Origin: Actinomycetes bacterium
Lineage (GTDB): Bacteria > Actinomycetota > Acidimicrobiia > Acidimicrobiales > RAAP-2
Assembly (NCBI GenBank): GCA_021799915.1
Contig: JAJYZN010000019.1
Location: 12,568 to 22,180, forward strand
DNA length: 9,613 nt
Direction of reading: 5' to 3'
Both the position numbers and the translations under genes were made by a program. The notes below the pieces were generated by a model. It worked only from the letters and a program-made list of their open reading frames with translations, did not search any database and was not told the DNA's origin. This document shows positions 1 through 6,089 of the stretch, one piece after another (position 1 is the stretch's first letter; each line of letters begins with the position of its first letter).

Positions 1-257
1 TCCGCCAGGTCCAGCTCCCCTCGGCGCACCCGGCTCATCGGGCTGTCAACATTCCACGTGCTGAAGATGGAATCGGCCCGGTGGAGCTCCTCGCAGCCTC
101 TGGCCAGAGCGGCCTGGAGCCCAACTCGATCGAGGTCACCCGCCACGACGGTGATGGTGGCCACGGTCCCCATGACCGGTTCCACGTGGGTCGTCACCGT
201 CTCCGGTGCCGCTGGAGTCGACCGGGAGGTATCGATCTCGTTGCCCTCGTCGACCAC
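1..257 (-). CDS. apbE: FAD:protein FMN transferase (ApbE), N-terminal part, cut by window edge
   Basis: ApbE moves FMN from FAD onto a Thr of extracytoplasmic flavoproteins, using Mg2+. About 85 N-terminal residues are visible. They contain the family landmarks in order: HVEPVMGT near residues 26-33, then a helix, then ADSIFSTWN and SPMSRVRRGE, matching the ApbE pattern of MGT followed by FSTW/xxxSRxxxGE. The catalytic Asp/Thr region lies beyond position 1. The start chosen is GTG at 257-255, 8 bp after the stop of the FMN-binding protein gene; there is no good Shine-Dalgarno, so coupling to the upstream gene is likely. The immediate neighbour carries a plausible flavinylation site, which makes it the likely substrate. 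The family call is firm; the exact start is less so. Confidence 0.88.
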   Translation of the reverse strand, partial: MVDEGNEIDTSRSTPAAPETVTTHVEPVMGTVATITVVAGDLDRVGLQAALARGCEELHRADSIFSTWNVDSPMSRVRRGELDLA

Positions 258-265
258 CCGAACGC

Positions 266-844
266 TCAGCCGAAGTGGGCCTTGTTCAATGCCGCCTGGA
301 GTGACTGGGCGAACGCTTCAGCGGTGTAGGTGGCTCCAGCGATCCCGTTGATGCGGGCGCTCTGGGCCGACAGGACTTCCGAACGCAGCATGGGGATCAC
401 CTGGTTGGCGAGTGTCTGGGAGTACGACTCGGCGGTCCGGAGCTCGGGGACGGTCACCTGGGTGATCCGTCCCCCACTCACCGTGACCCTCACGGCCAGC
501 ACTCCGTAGCCGTACTGAATCGCTGTCCCGGTGGCACTGGTGTTCGTGGGAGCGGTCGTGGTAGACGACGACGGGACCGAAGACTTCGGTACCGAGGACG
601 TGGGCGACGTGGTGGGCGACGTGGTGGAGGAACTGGACCCACCTTTGCCCGAGCCCCCCGCAGCGCCTGCCGACCGTCCCCCGCCCGGACCCGGCGTCCC
701 AGCCGCCGGCAGCGGAGCCAGCACCCCGTTCGCCGTATGGGTGTGGAAGGCGAACACCCCGGCCAGCCCGGCCAGCGTGGCGCCGAGCACCACCGGAGCC
801 CGCCTCACGACATCGCTCCGATCCTGGACGGACCCGACTGCCAC
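266..844 (-). CDS. FMN-binding (flavinylated) extracytoplasmic protein with Ser/Thr/Pro stalk
   Basis: This 192-residue protein has a short basic N-terminus and one hydrophobic segment at about residues 16-34, a signal anchor. Next comes a Gly/Pro/Ser/Thr-rich linker at about 45-105, then an FMN_bind-type domain at about 108-190. The domain has the glycine-rich strand YGYGVLAVRVTVSGGRI and ends in NGIAGATYT. Thr172 in that motif fits the ApbE acceptor pattern ([D/N]GxxGAT), so FMN is probably attached there by a phosphoester bond. The start is GTG at 844-842, 12 bp after the reductase gene stop; no strong ribosome-binding site is seen. The role is inferred: a one-electron flavin relay outside the membrane, tethered by the stalk and taking electrons from the membrane reductase upstream. 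Other actinobacteria carry this same trio of genes. Linker composition and low-complexity DNA (12-bp repeat at 600-623) are normal for such stalks. Confidence 0.88.
   Translation of the reverse strand: MAVGSVQDRSDVVRRAPVVLGATLAGLAGVFAFHTHTANGVLAPLPAAGTPGPGGGRSAGAAGGSGKGGSSSSTTSPTTSPTSSVPKSSVPSSSTTTAPTNTSATGTAIQYGYGVLAVRVTVSGGRITQVTVPELRTAESYSQTLANQVIPMLRSEVLSAQSARINGIAGATYTAEAFAQSLQAALNKAHFG
600..623. repeat. 12-bp perfect tandem repeat inside the stalk-coding region
   Basis: GTGGGCGACGTG occurs twice back to back (600-611 and 612-623). On the minus strand it encodes two copies of a T-S-P-T type unit in the Ser/Thr/Pro linker of the FMN-binding protein. It is a likely site of length variation by slippage, since a 12-bp change keeps the frame. 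Confidence 0.85.
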
Positions 845-856
845 CGGGACGGGGGC

Positions 857-2245
857 TCAGTAGGCGAAGGCTTCATGGTGCACCGCTTCCTTGGGGATGC
901 CGAGATCGGCAGCGATCCGCTCGATGGTGGCGACGAAAGCCGGCGGTCCACACACGAACACGTCGCGCTGACGGATGTCCGGGACCATCTTCCGGAGTGA
1001 CCTGGCGTCGATCCGGGCCGTCTGGCGGTTGCCGATGAGCTCGTGAAGCTGGCCTTTCTTCTGGTGGACCAGCTCGACCACCTCGTCGTGGAGCACCAGC
1101 GCCTCGCGGCTCGGCGCCCGGATGATGACCTCGGGTCCCGACTTTCGGGGCAGGTCCTCGAGGAGGGCCCGCAGCGCGGTGACCCCGATCCCCGCCGCCA
1201 GGAGCACGGCCTTCTGACGGTACTGGGCATGGCGCGTGAAGGCACCGTAGGGGCCTTCGATGAAGACACGGGTCCCCGGTCGGATCCGGGCCAGGGCCGC
1301 CGAATGATCGCCCACCGCTTTCACCGTCAAGCGGACGTAAGGAGGGTGCGGCATGGACGACAGCGAGTACGGGTGAGCCTGCCACCACATGCCCCGGACC
1401 ATGAACCTCCACAAGAGGAACTGCCCACCGGCGACGGGAAGGCGCTCAACTCTCCGGCCGGAACAGATGATCGACGTGACCCCGGGAGCTTCGCTGCGCA
1501 CCTCGACCACCCGTAGCTGGTGCCGCAGGCTGCGGTAGATCGGCATGACCACCCGGTAGACAAGCACCAGGCCGGCGGTCGCCGCCCAAAGTGCCGCCCA
1601 GAGGGCCTGGGCCAGCGGGTGTCCGACGAACGCCTGGCCGAGGACGATGACGTGAGCGATGGACAGGGCGAGCGCCAGGTACAGGTACAGGTGGATGACC
1701 CACCAGGTCTCCCGGCGAAGGCGGTGACGGATCGCCCGGATCGAAGCGACCCCGGCCAGGGCCATCAGCCCCACGGCCACGAAGGCGGCCAGCATGTCGG
1801 GGTAGCTGGAGATCAGCCGACCCACCTCGGCCCACGCCCCGGATCGAGACGTCTCGGCGTATCCGAAGGTGGTGAAGACGGCGTGAGCCCCGATCAGGCT
1901 GAGCGGCCAGGGTCCCAGGCGCCGGTGCCAGCGCAGGAGGCCGTCTTGACCCAGTACCCCCTCGATCGCCGGGATTCGGCTCACGAGGAGGACCATGAGC
2001 AGGGCCAGGTACATACCCACCATACCGGTCAGGTTCCCGAAGAACGTCAGCACTCCACCGGGGAGGGCCAGCTCCGAGGCGGTCTCGGTGCCCACGGTCA
2101 TCACGATGACGACCACGAATCCGATGGCTGCCGCGATCTCCGCCGCCCGGAGCGCTCCGGGGTGTGGAATCTGCCTCCGACGGGTCAATTGCGGTGGCCT
2201 TCCCCGCGGTTCGGGTCTCGCCATTCGAGGCGGCGCCATCGTCAT
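857..2245 (-). CDS. Membrane ferric-reductase-like flavocytochrome (haem/FAD/NAD(P)H)
   Basis: A 462-residue protein. The N-terminal half has about six membrane helices of the ferric-reductase-like transmembrane type. Two His pairs suited to two stacked b haems are visible: H107/H121 around WHRRLGPWPLSLIGAH and H185/H198 around HLYLYLALALSIAH. The C-terminal half is a ferredoxin-NADP reductase module: FAD motif HPYSLSS (about 291), EGPYG (330), nucleotide loop AAGIGVT (350) and CGPP (432). It should carry electrons from cytosolic NAD(P)H through FAD and haem to an outside acceptor, here probably the FMN-binding protein encoded next. The open frame extends upstream to 2359, but I chose ATG 2245 because GGGGG lies 6 nt before it and the extra 38 residues look non-native. 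ATGs at 2239 and 2224 are alternatives. It is first in the operon with the FMN-binding protein and ApbE. Confidence 0.88.
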   Translation of the reverse strand: MTMAPPRMARPEPRGRPPQLTRRRQIPHPGALRAAEIAAAIGFVVVIVMTVGTETASELALPGGVLTFFGNLTGMVGMYLALLMVLLVSRIPAIEGVLGQDGLLRWHRRLGPWPLSLIGAHAVFTTFGYAETSRSGAWAEVGRLISSYPDMLAAFVAVGLMALAGVASIRAIRHRLRRETWWVIHLYLYLALALSIAHVIVLGQAFVGHPLAQALWAALWAATAGLVLVYRVVMPIYRSLRHQLRVVEVRSEAPGVTSIICSGRRVERLPVAGGQFLLWRFMVRGMWWQAHPYSLSSMPHPPYVRLTVKAVGDHSAALARIRPGTRVFIEGPYGAFTRHAQYRQKAVLLAAGIGVTALRALLEDLPRKSGPEVIIRAPSREALVLHDEVVELVHQKKGQLHELIGNRQTARIDARSLRKMVPDIRQRDVFVCGPPAFVATIERIAADLGIPKEAVHHEAFAY

Positions 2246-2394
2246 GTCGACCCCCGGCGCTCGGCAACCGCCGAACGACGCCCTGCCATACGCGGGGCCC
2301 GGCGGTGCACTGCTTCGCGCTCCCTGGGCTTCGTCACGCCCACAGCGTGGCGCGTGCACCTGACGAGCGCCTGACGCTTGGCTAAGAAGCCTCT

Positions 2395-2416
2395 CAACCG
2401 CTGAGTAACTGCTGAG
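2395..2416. repeat. 11-bp tandem direct repeat upstream of the reductase operon
   Basis: On the plus strand CAACCGCTGAG (2395-2405) is followed directly by TAACTGCTGAG (2406-2416), with 9 of 11 positions identical. The 11-bp period puts both copies on the same face of the helix. That is the usual arrangement for tandem binding of OmpR/PhoP-type winged-helix regulators. The operator role is inference; the repeat itself is directly visible. Confidence 0.5.
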
Positions 2417-2424
2417 GCTCGGTC

Positions 2425-2448
2425 GTGGGCGCGGGCGTGGGCGCGGGC
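2425..2448. repeat. 12-bp perfect tandem repeat, GC-only except one T per unit
   Basis: GTGGGCGCGGGC occurs twice without a gap (2425-2436, 2437-2448), just downstream of the Mrp stop hairpin. It could be a simple slippage product. No function is evident. Confidence 0.8.
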
Positions 2449-2450
2449 CG

Positions 2451-2471
2451 GCACGGCTTCAGGAGCCGTGC
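2451..2471 (-). terminator. Hairpin spanning the mrp stop codon, possible U-less terminator
   Basis: GCACGGCT (2451-2458) and AGCCGTGC (2464-2471) form a perfect 8-bp stem with a 5-nt loop. The TGA stop of mrp (2461-2459) is in the loop. No T-tract follows on the minus strand, so it would be a GC-hairpin terminator or an RNA-stabilising 3' end rather than a classical intrinsic terminator. The stem is plain in the sequence; its activity is inferred. Confidence 0.45.
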
Positions 2472-3640
2472 TCCAACGCCCGCTCGACGTCTTCGAGCAA
2501 GCGGGCGGTGCAGCCTGACGTCTCGGTCAGGGGGGCCACCTCTTCGGCCACCGCTCGAGCCAGCTCGGCGAACACGGCCGAAAGTGCCCCGCCGCCCCCG
2601 GCCACCGGCTCACCGGCATCACCACCACGGGCCATATCGGGGTGAAGGGGAATGCTCCCGACGAGCGGCACGCCGAGATCGGCGGCCAGGCGAGCACCGC
2701 CCCCGGAGCCGAAGAGCGCGTAGGTGACGCCGTGCTCGCACGTGAAGTCGCTCATGTTCTCGATCACGCCGGCCACGCGCAGGTAGCCCCGTCGAGCCAT
2801 GTCGGCGGCGCGCGACGCCACTTTCTGGGCCGCCAGCGGGGGGGTGGTGACCAGGAGGAGCTCGGTGCGCGGAAGCATACGAGCCAGCCCCATCTGGACG
2901 TCGCCCGTACCTGGCGGAAGGTCGATGACGAGGTAGTCCAGGTCTCCCCAGTGCGCGTCCTGCAGGAACTGCTGGACGGCCCGGTTCAGGACCAGCCCCC
3001 GCCACATGATGGCCCGGTCCTCGTCGGCCAGGAACCCCATCGAGAGCACCCGGAGCAGACCGGAGCCAACCTTGCACTCCAGGGGGACCATCTTGCCCTG
3101 ACGGGCTTCGACATCACCACCGATCCCCAGTAGCCGCGGCACCGAGAAGCCCCAGATATCGGCATCGAGCACACCCACCGTCAAGCCCCGGTGGGCCAGC
3201 GCCACGGCCAGGTTCACCGTGACCGATGACTTGCCGACGCCGCCCTTCCCCGACGCCACCGCCAGCACCCGGGTGGTCGGCGAGACCGCCGTGACCGGCG
3301 CGTCCTGGCGGGCCTTCCAACGGGCGCGGTCCATGACCTCGGACTTCTGGGCTGCATCCATCTCGCCGACGATCACGTCGACTGACGTCACCCCGGGCAT
3401 GCCGAGCACCCTCCCTCGCACGTCCCGCTCGATCTGGGAACGCAGCGGGCAACCGGCCACGGTGAGGGCGACGGTCACCGAGACGTCGCCACCGGCGCCG
3501 ACGTCGACGGATGGGACCATGCCCAGATTGACGATGTCGTCGCCCAGCTCCGGATCGATCACGGCCCGGAGCGCATCTTTGACCTGCTCGGCAGTCGGCG
3601 GGGCTACGCCAGCACCGCCAGCAGAAGGTCGGGCGGGCAC
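2459..3640 (-). CDS. apbC: Mrp/ApbC-family Fe-S cluster carrier ATPase with N-terminal DUF59
   Basis: This 393-residue P-loop protein delivers [4Fe-4S] clusters to apo-proteins in the cytosol. A DUF59/MIP18-type domain covers about residues 17-95 (IDPELGDDIVNLGMV, GCPL near 63-66). The deviant Walker A GKGGVGKSS is at 131-139, DADIWG at 159-164 and the LPPGTGD switch at 241-247. ENMS is at 294-297. The usual C-P-x-C cluster-bridging pair after ENMS is reduced to a single Cys301 (CEHG), and a further Cys377 lies near the C-terminus. The start is GTG 3640. A nearby ATG at 3648 is in another frame. The gene is divergent from the ErpA gene, with 277 bp between start codons, so the two may share a regulatory region. 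The symbol could equally be mrp. Confidence 0.92.
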   Translation of the reverse strand: MPARPSAGGAGVAPPTAEQVKDALRAVIDPELGDDIVNLGMVPSVDVGAGGDVSVTVALTVAGCPLRSQIERDVRGRVLGMPGVTSVDVIVGEMDAAQKSEVMDRARWKARQDAPVTAVSPTTRVLAVASGKGGVGKSSVTVNLAVALAHRGLTVGVLDADIWGFSVPRLLGIGGDVEARQGKMVPLECKVGSGLLRVLSMGFLADEDRAIMWRGLVLNRAVQQFLQDAHWGDLDYLVIDLPPGTGDVQMGLARMLPRTELLLVTTPPLAAQKVASRAADMARRGYLRVAGVIENMSDFTCEHGVTYALFGSGGGARLAADLGVPLVGSIPLHPDMARGGDAGEPVAGGGGALSAVFAELARAVAEEVAPLTETSGCTARLLEDVERALEHGS

Positions 3641-3881
3641 GCTCGCATTCTACCGGGCTGCCTTCCCAGGGCGACCGGGCGACCCGCAGCGCCCCGGGCT
3701 CCCCCTCCGCGGCGCCCGCGCTCCGCGCCCCGCCCCCGGCGCCCACGCTGCGGCACGACCGATGGCGGGCACCTTGTACCATGGTGGGGTGCCGGGCCCT
3801 CCGGCCCGCTCGGAACCGAAGCGGTCCAGGGGCGCTGGGCGCGGACAGGGCAGAGATCACGAGCGAAGACAAGCCCGGGAA

Positions 3882-3896
3882 GGGGCCGGTGGCCCC
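3882..3896 (+). promoter_or_regulatory. Leader hairpin just upstream of the erpA ribosome-binding site
   Basis: GGGGCC (3882-3887), loop GGT, GGCCCC (3891-3896): a perfect 6-bp all-GC stem ending 9 nt before the Shine-Dalgarno of erpA. It could keep the ribosome site open or stabilise the mRNA 5' end. Function is inferred only. Confidence 0.3.
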
Positions 3897-3905
3897 AATC
3901 CCGAC

Positions 3906-3912
3906 AAGGAGG
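3906..3912 (+). promoter_or_regulatory. Strong Shine-Dalgarno that fixes the erpA start
   Basis: AAGGAGG, a full anti-Shine-Dalgarno match, lies 5 nt before GTG 3918. It decides against in-frame upstream starts such as ATG 3762. Confidence 0.85.
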
Positions 3913-3917
3913 AAGTT

Positions 3918-4283
3918 GTGACCACGCTGGCAACCTCGGTCAACATCGGCAAGAAGCCCGATCCGGTCACCCTCACCGATCCGGCTGCTGCGAAGGTGGC
4001 CGAGCTCCTGGCCGAGGAGGACGACGGGAACCTGGCCCTTCGTGTCGCCGTCAAGCCCGGCGGGTGCTCGGGCTACAGCTACGAGATGTACTTCGACTCC
4101 GAGGTGGCGGACGACGACGTGGTGCGGGAGTTCGGGAACGTGAAGGTCATCGTGGACCCGGCGAGTGCCGAGCTGCTGACCGGAGCCACCCTCGAGTACA
4201 GCGACGGGCTCCAGGACGCCGGGTTTCACATCGTGAACCCCAACGCCACCCGCACCTGCGGCTGCGGATCCTCGTTCAGCTGA
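3918..4283 (+). CDS. erpA: A-type Fe-S cluster carrier (ErpA/IscA/HesB family)
   Basis: This 121-residue protein accepts Fe-S clusters from the assembly scaffold and hands them to client enzymes. The family core begins at about residue 17 (VTLTDPAAAKVAELL). The three conserved cluster ligands are present: Cys50 in KPGGCSGYSY, and Cys114 and Cys116 in the C-terminal TCGCGSSFS. Length is normal for the family. The start is GTG 3918, set by a perfect AAGGAGG 5 nt upstream. It is first of three plus-strand genes and is followed after 48 nt by an Fe-S fusion protein that is a natural client. The divergent neighbour is another Fe-S carrier, so the locus has an Fe-S maturation theme. The family call is firm; ErpA versus another A-type carrier is less certain. 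Confidence 0.93.
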   Translation: MTTLATSVNIGKKPDPVTLTDPAAAKVAELLAEEDDGNLALRVAVKPGGCSGYSYEMYFDSEVADDDVVREFGNVKVIVDPASAELLTGATLEYSDGLQDAGFHIVNPNATRTCGCGSSFS

Positions 4284-4331
4284 GGGTCCCCGGCGCCGCC
4301 GGGCCGACCGGACGGCGTTCGCCGGTCTCCT

Positions 4332-6089
4332 TTGATCTCCTTCAGCCTCGACGGCCGACCCGTCGAAGTTCCTGACGACAGCGGGTCCCTGCTCTGCGCC
4401 CTGCGGGAGCACCTGGGCTGCCGCACGCCCAAGGACGGCTGCAGCCCTCAGGGACAGTGCGGCTGCTGCACTGTGTGGATCGACGGCTCGCCGCGGGTGT
4501 CCTGTGTGACCCCGGTGCGGCGGGTGGCGGGACGCGCCGTGACGACCACCGACGGCCTTGCGCCGGCATTGCGTGATCGCTGGGCCGAAGCGTTCGTCAG
4601 CGCCGGGGCCAGCCAGTGTGGTTTCTGCACGCCCGGGATCATCATGCGCCTGGCGGCGCTAGGTCCACCCGTGGACGAGAGTGTGCAGACCGGTCGACGC
4701 ACCGGTGATCCTGCCCCCGCTCGTGGTGCCGGTCCAGAGCTCGGCACCGAACGGCGCAGCAAGACGGCCGACCCTGATCGGGTACGCACTGCCCTCCTGG
4801 CCCACCTCTGCCGGTGCACCGGCTGGCAGACGGTCGTGGAGGCGGCGTGTGACGCCCTCGACCTTGACCGGCCCGGTCGCGAGAAGGGAGGGAGCGCGGT
4901 GCTCTGGTCCCGAGATCGCCGTGGGGCCAGCGAACCACGGGATCCGCTCCTGGTCCAGTGGCGGGCCCAGGTCGAAGGGCCCGCCTACCAGGTGTCCGAT
5001 CGCCAGACCGTCCTCGGCGCCGCTCGGTTCGCCGACGACACCTCACCCCGGGGTGCGCTCGTGGCCACCCCCGGGACCGGTGGAGACTTGGTGCTCGCCG
5101 AGAACCTGGCCGAGGCCCGGTCCCGATCGAACAAGGTCCAGGGGCGCAACTCCACCGAGCCTCTGGCCCACCCCGTCGCCGTGCCCGAGGGCGACTGGGA
5201 CCTCACCCTCCAGACCACCTGGGTGGAGCCGGCCTACCTAGAACCTGATGCCAGCTGGTGCCAGCCGGGCTCAGTGCCGGCGACGCCTCTGGCCAACGGC
5301 GGGGCCTTCGGTGGCAAGCGGCACTCACCGGTCGTCGCCGACGCCCTCCACCTGGCCGACCGGGCCCAGGCTCCGGTCCGCGTCATATGGTCCCGGGAGG
5401 ACGTGACCGCATTGGGCCCCAAGCGCCCACCGGTCGGTGGAGGTGTGGGTCGCGACGGTCACGGGCTGCTGCGCTTCGCCCGGAGCAGCGGACCGGGAGG
5501 TCCGGGCACTTGGAGCACCGAGGCCGAAGCGGAGCTGAAGCGACGGGTGGCCTCGGTAGCGCCGGCTGTCGACGTCGAGCTGGTGGACGTGACGGGCCCA
5601 CCCACGTCGGTGGACCTACGTGGTGCCGGATGGGTGGAGGCCGCGGTGCTCCTGGCCGGCCTCGAGGCACTCACCGCTGACCGGGTCGGTCCCGGGTGGC
5701 CGGCTCGAATCTCGAGCCCGAGCGGTGGACGCGCCGTGGTCGTGGTGAACGACGACGACACGGTGGACGTGGAGGTCTGGGCCGGCGAAGTGCTCGACGA
5801 GGTCACGCTGAGGTCGTACTGCCTCGGAGCGGTGCACCAGGCGTTGGGCTGGGTCTGGCACGAGGGCATCGCCGTCGACGACGATGGGAGGGTGCGCGAC
5901 CTCACCATACGTTCGTACGGGATCATGACGGCGCGCGACATGCCCCACGTCGAGGTATCGATCAATCCCAGCTCCCGGTGGCCGGTGAACGGCTCGGATG
6001 CCGTCTTCGCCGCCACCGCGGCCTCGGCCTGGGTGGCCGAAGGCCTCGCGCCACGGTGGCCCACGAGGGGTCGGAGGGCGAGTCAATGA
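4332..6089 (+). CDS. Fusion of [2Fe-2S] subunit and shortened molybdopterin-subunit-like domain (xanthine dehydrogenase family)
   Basis: 585 residues. Residues 1-175 match the small Fe-S subunit of xanthine/CO/aldehyde oxidoreductases: plant-type cluster C37, C43, C46, C58, and second cluster C96, C99, C160, C162. About 40 extra residues sit between the last two pairs. Residues 205-580 resemble the molybdopterin subunit, with AARFADDTSPRGAL (230-243), GGAFGGK (323-329), SREDV (354-358) and a C-terminal half around SYGIMTARDMPHVEV (528-542). This part is only about 390 residues against the usual 700-800. Much of the middle is missing, and the catalytic Glu motif (GxKGxGE) is replaced by NGSDAVFA (553-560). 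It probably binds Fe-S clusters; classical hydroxylase activity is doubtful. The start is TTG 4332 with no ribosome site, placed by homology of the N-terminus. The stop overlaps the ridA start (ATGA). I see no internal stop or frameshift, so it looks maintained. Confidence 0.8.
   Translation: MISFSLDGRPVEVPDDSGSLLCALREHLGCRTPKDGCSPQGQCGCCTVWIDGSPRVSCVTPVRRVAGRAVTTTDGLAPALRDRWAEAFVSAGASQCGFCTPGIIMRLAALGPPVDESVQTGRRTGDPAPARGAGPELGTERRSKTADPDRVRTALLAHLCRCTGWQTVVEAACDALDLDRPGREKGGSAVLWSRDRRGASEPRDPLLVQWRAQVEGPAYQVSDRQTVLGAARFADDTSPRGALVATPGTGGDLVLAENLAEARSRSNKVQGRNSTEPLAHPVAVPEGDWDLTLQTTWVEPAYLEPDASWCQPGSVPATPLANGGAFGGKRHSPVVADALHLADRAQAPVRVIWSREDVTALGPKRPPVGGGVGRDGHGLLRFARSSGPGGPGTWSTEAEAELKRRVASVAPAVDVELVDVTGPPTSVDLRGAGWVEAAVLLAGLEALTADRVGPGWPARISSPSGGRAVVVVNDDDTVDVEVWAGEVLDEVTLRSYCLGAVHQALGWVWHEGIAVDDDGRVRDLTIRSYGIMTARDMPHVEVSINPSSRWPVNGSDAVFAATAASAWVAEGLAPRWPTRGRRASQ
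4884..4901 (+). promoter_or_regulatory. Internal ribosome-binding site and GTG at the fusion junction
   Basis: AAGGGAGG (4884-4891), a 7-nt spacer, then in-frame GTG 4899 (Val190). The site lies exactly between the [2Fe-2S] part and the molybdopterin-like part and is much better than the site at TTG 4332. It could give a separate 396-residue polypeptide, or be the relic of a once independent gene start. Confidence 0.5.
6073..6089 (+). promoter_or_regulatory. ridA ribosome-binding site and ATGA coupling
   Basis: GGAGGG (6073-6078) is 7 nt before ATG 6086. The start overlaps the TGA (6087-6089) of the fusion gene, so ridA is probably translated by coupling and belongs to the same transcript. 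Confidence 0.8.

Larger units (their letters stand above)
2246..2458 (-). promoter_or_regulatory. Intergenic leader of the electron-export operon
   Basis: 213 bp separate the Mrp stop from the reductase start, both on the minus strand. This is the only gap in that stretch large enough for a promoter of the reductase/FMN-protein/ApbE operon. It holds an 11-bp near-perfect tandem repeat (2395-2416) and a 12-bp perfect GC repeat (2425-2448). I could not place a convincing -35/-10 pair. Confidence 0.35.
3641..3917. promoter_or_regulatory. Divergent intergenic region between apbC and erpA
   Basis: 277 bp separate two divergent genes, so promoters for both should lie here. On the plus strand TACCAT (3777-3782) fits the loose actinobacterial -10 pattern TANNNT, but no good -35 precedes it. 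It lies within overlapping dyads: GGCACC (3768-3773) pairs with GGTGCC (3788-3793), and ACCATGGT (3778-3785) is palindromic within one base of the same centre. This may be an operator. A frame in register with erpA is open across much of this region, but nothing in it looks like protein. Confidence 0.35.

Noticed and set aside
576..590. 15-bp palindrome ACCGAAG-A-CTTCGGT
   Set aside because: It falls inside the Ser/Thr/Pro stalk-coding region, where repeated Ser and Pro codons readily produce such symmetry.
2246..2359. 38-residue N-terminal extension of the ferric reductase (start 2359)
   Set aside because: The Shine-Dalgarno-like GGGGG lies before ATG 2245, and the extra residues look like translated leader DNA.
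1520..2374. 284-codon plus-strand open frame opposite the ferric reductase
   Set aside because: It is rich in Gln/Arg/Asp/Gly and lacks any recognisable domain, typical of the antisense of a GC-rich membrane gene.
3762..3917. Longer erpA from ATG 3762
   Set aside because: The frame is open, but the extra 52 residues are low-complexity and charged, and a perfect AAGGAGG marks GTG 3918.
4304..4328. GACCGG/CCGGTC hairpin with a short T run after erpA as a terminator
   Set aside because: The stem is only 6 bp with a 10-nt loop, only three T follow, and the next gene seems to belong to the same operon.
3114..4412. 432-codon minus-strand open frame opposite erpA and the mrp 5' end
   Set aside because: It is the mirror of erpA and overlaps mrp in another frame; composition is Arg/Gly/Ala-rich and no fold or motif is seen.
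4332..6089. The fusion gene as a frameshifted pseudogene
   Set aside because: The frame is continuous, conserved motifs appear in the right order in one frame, and flanking genes are coupled to it. Internal deletions fit better than recent decay.
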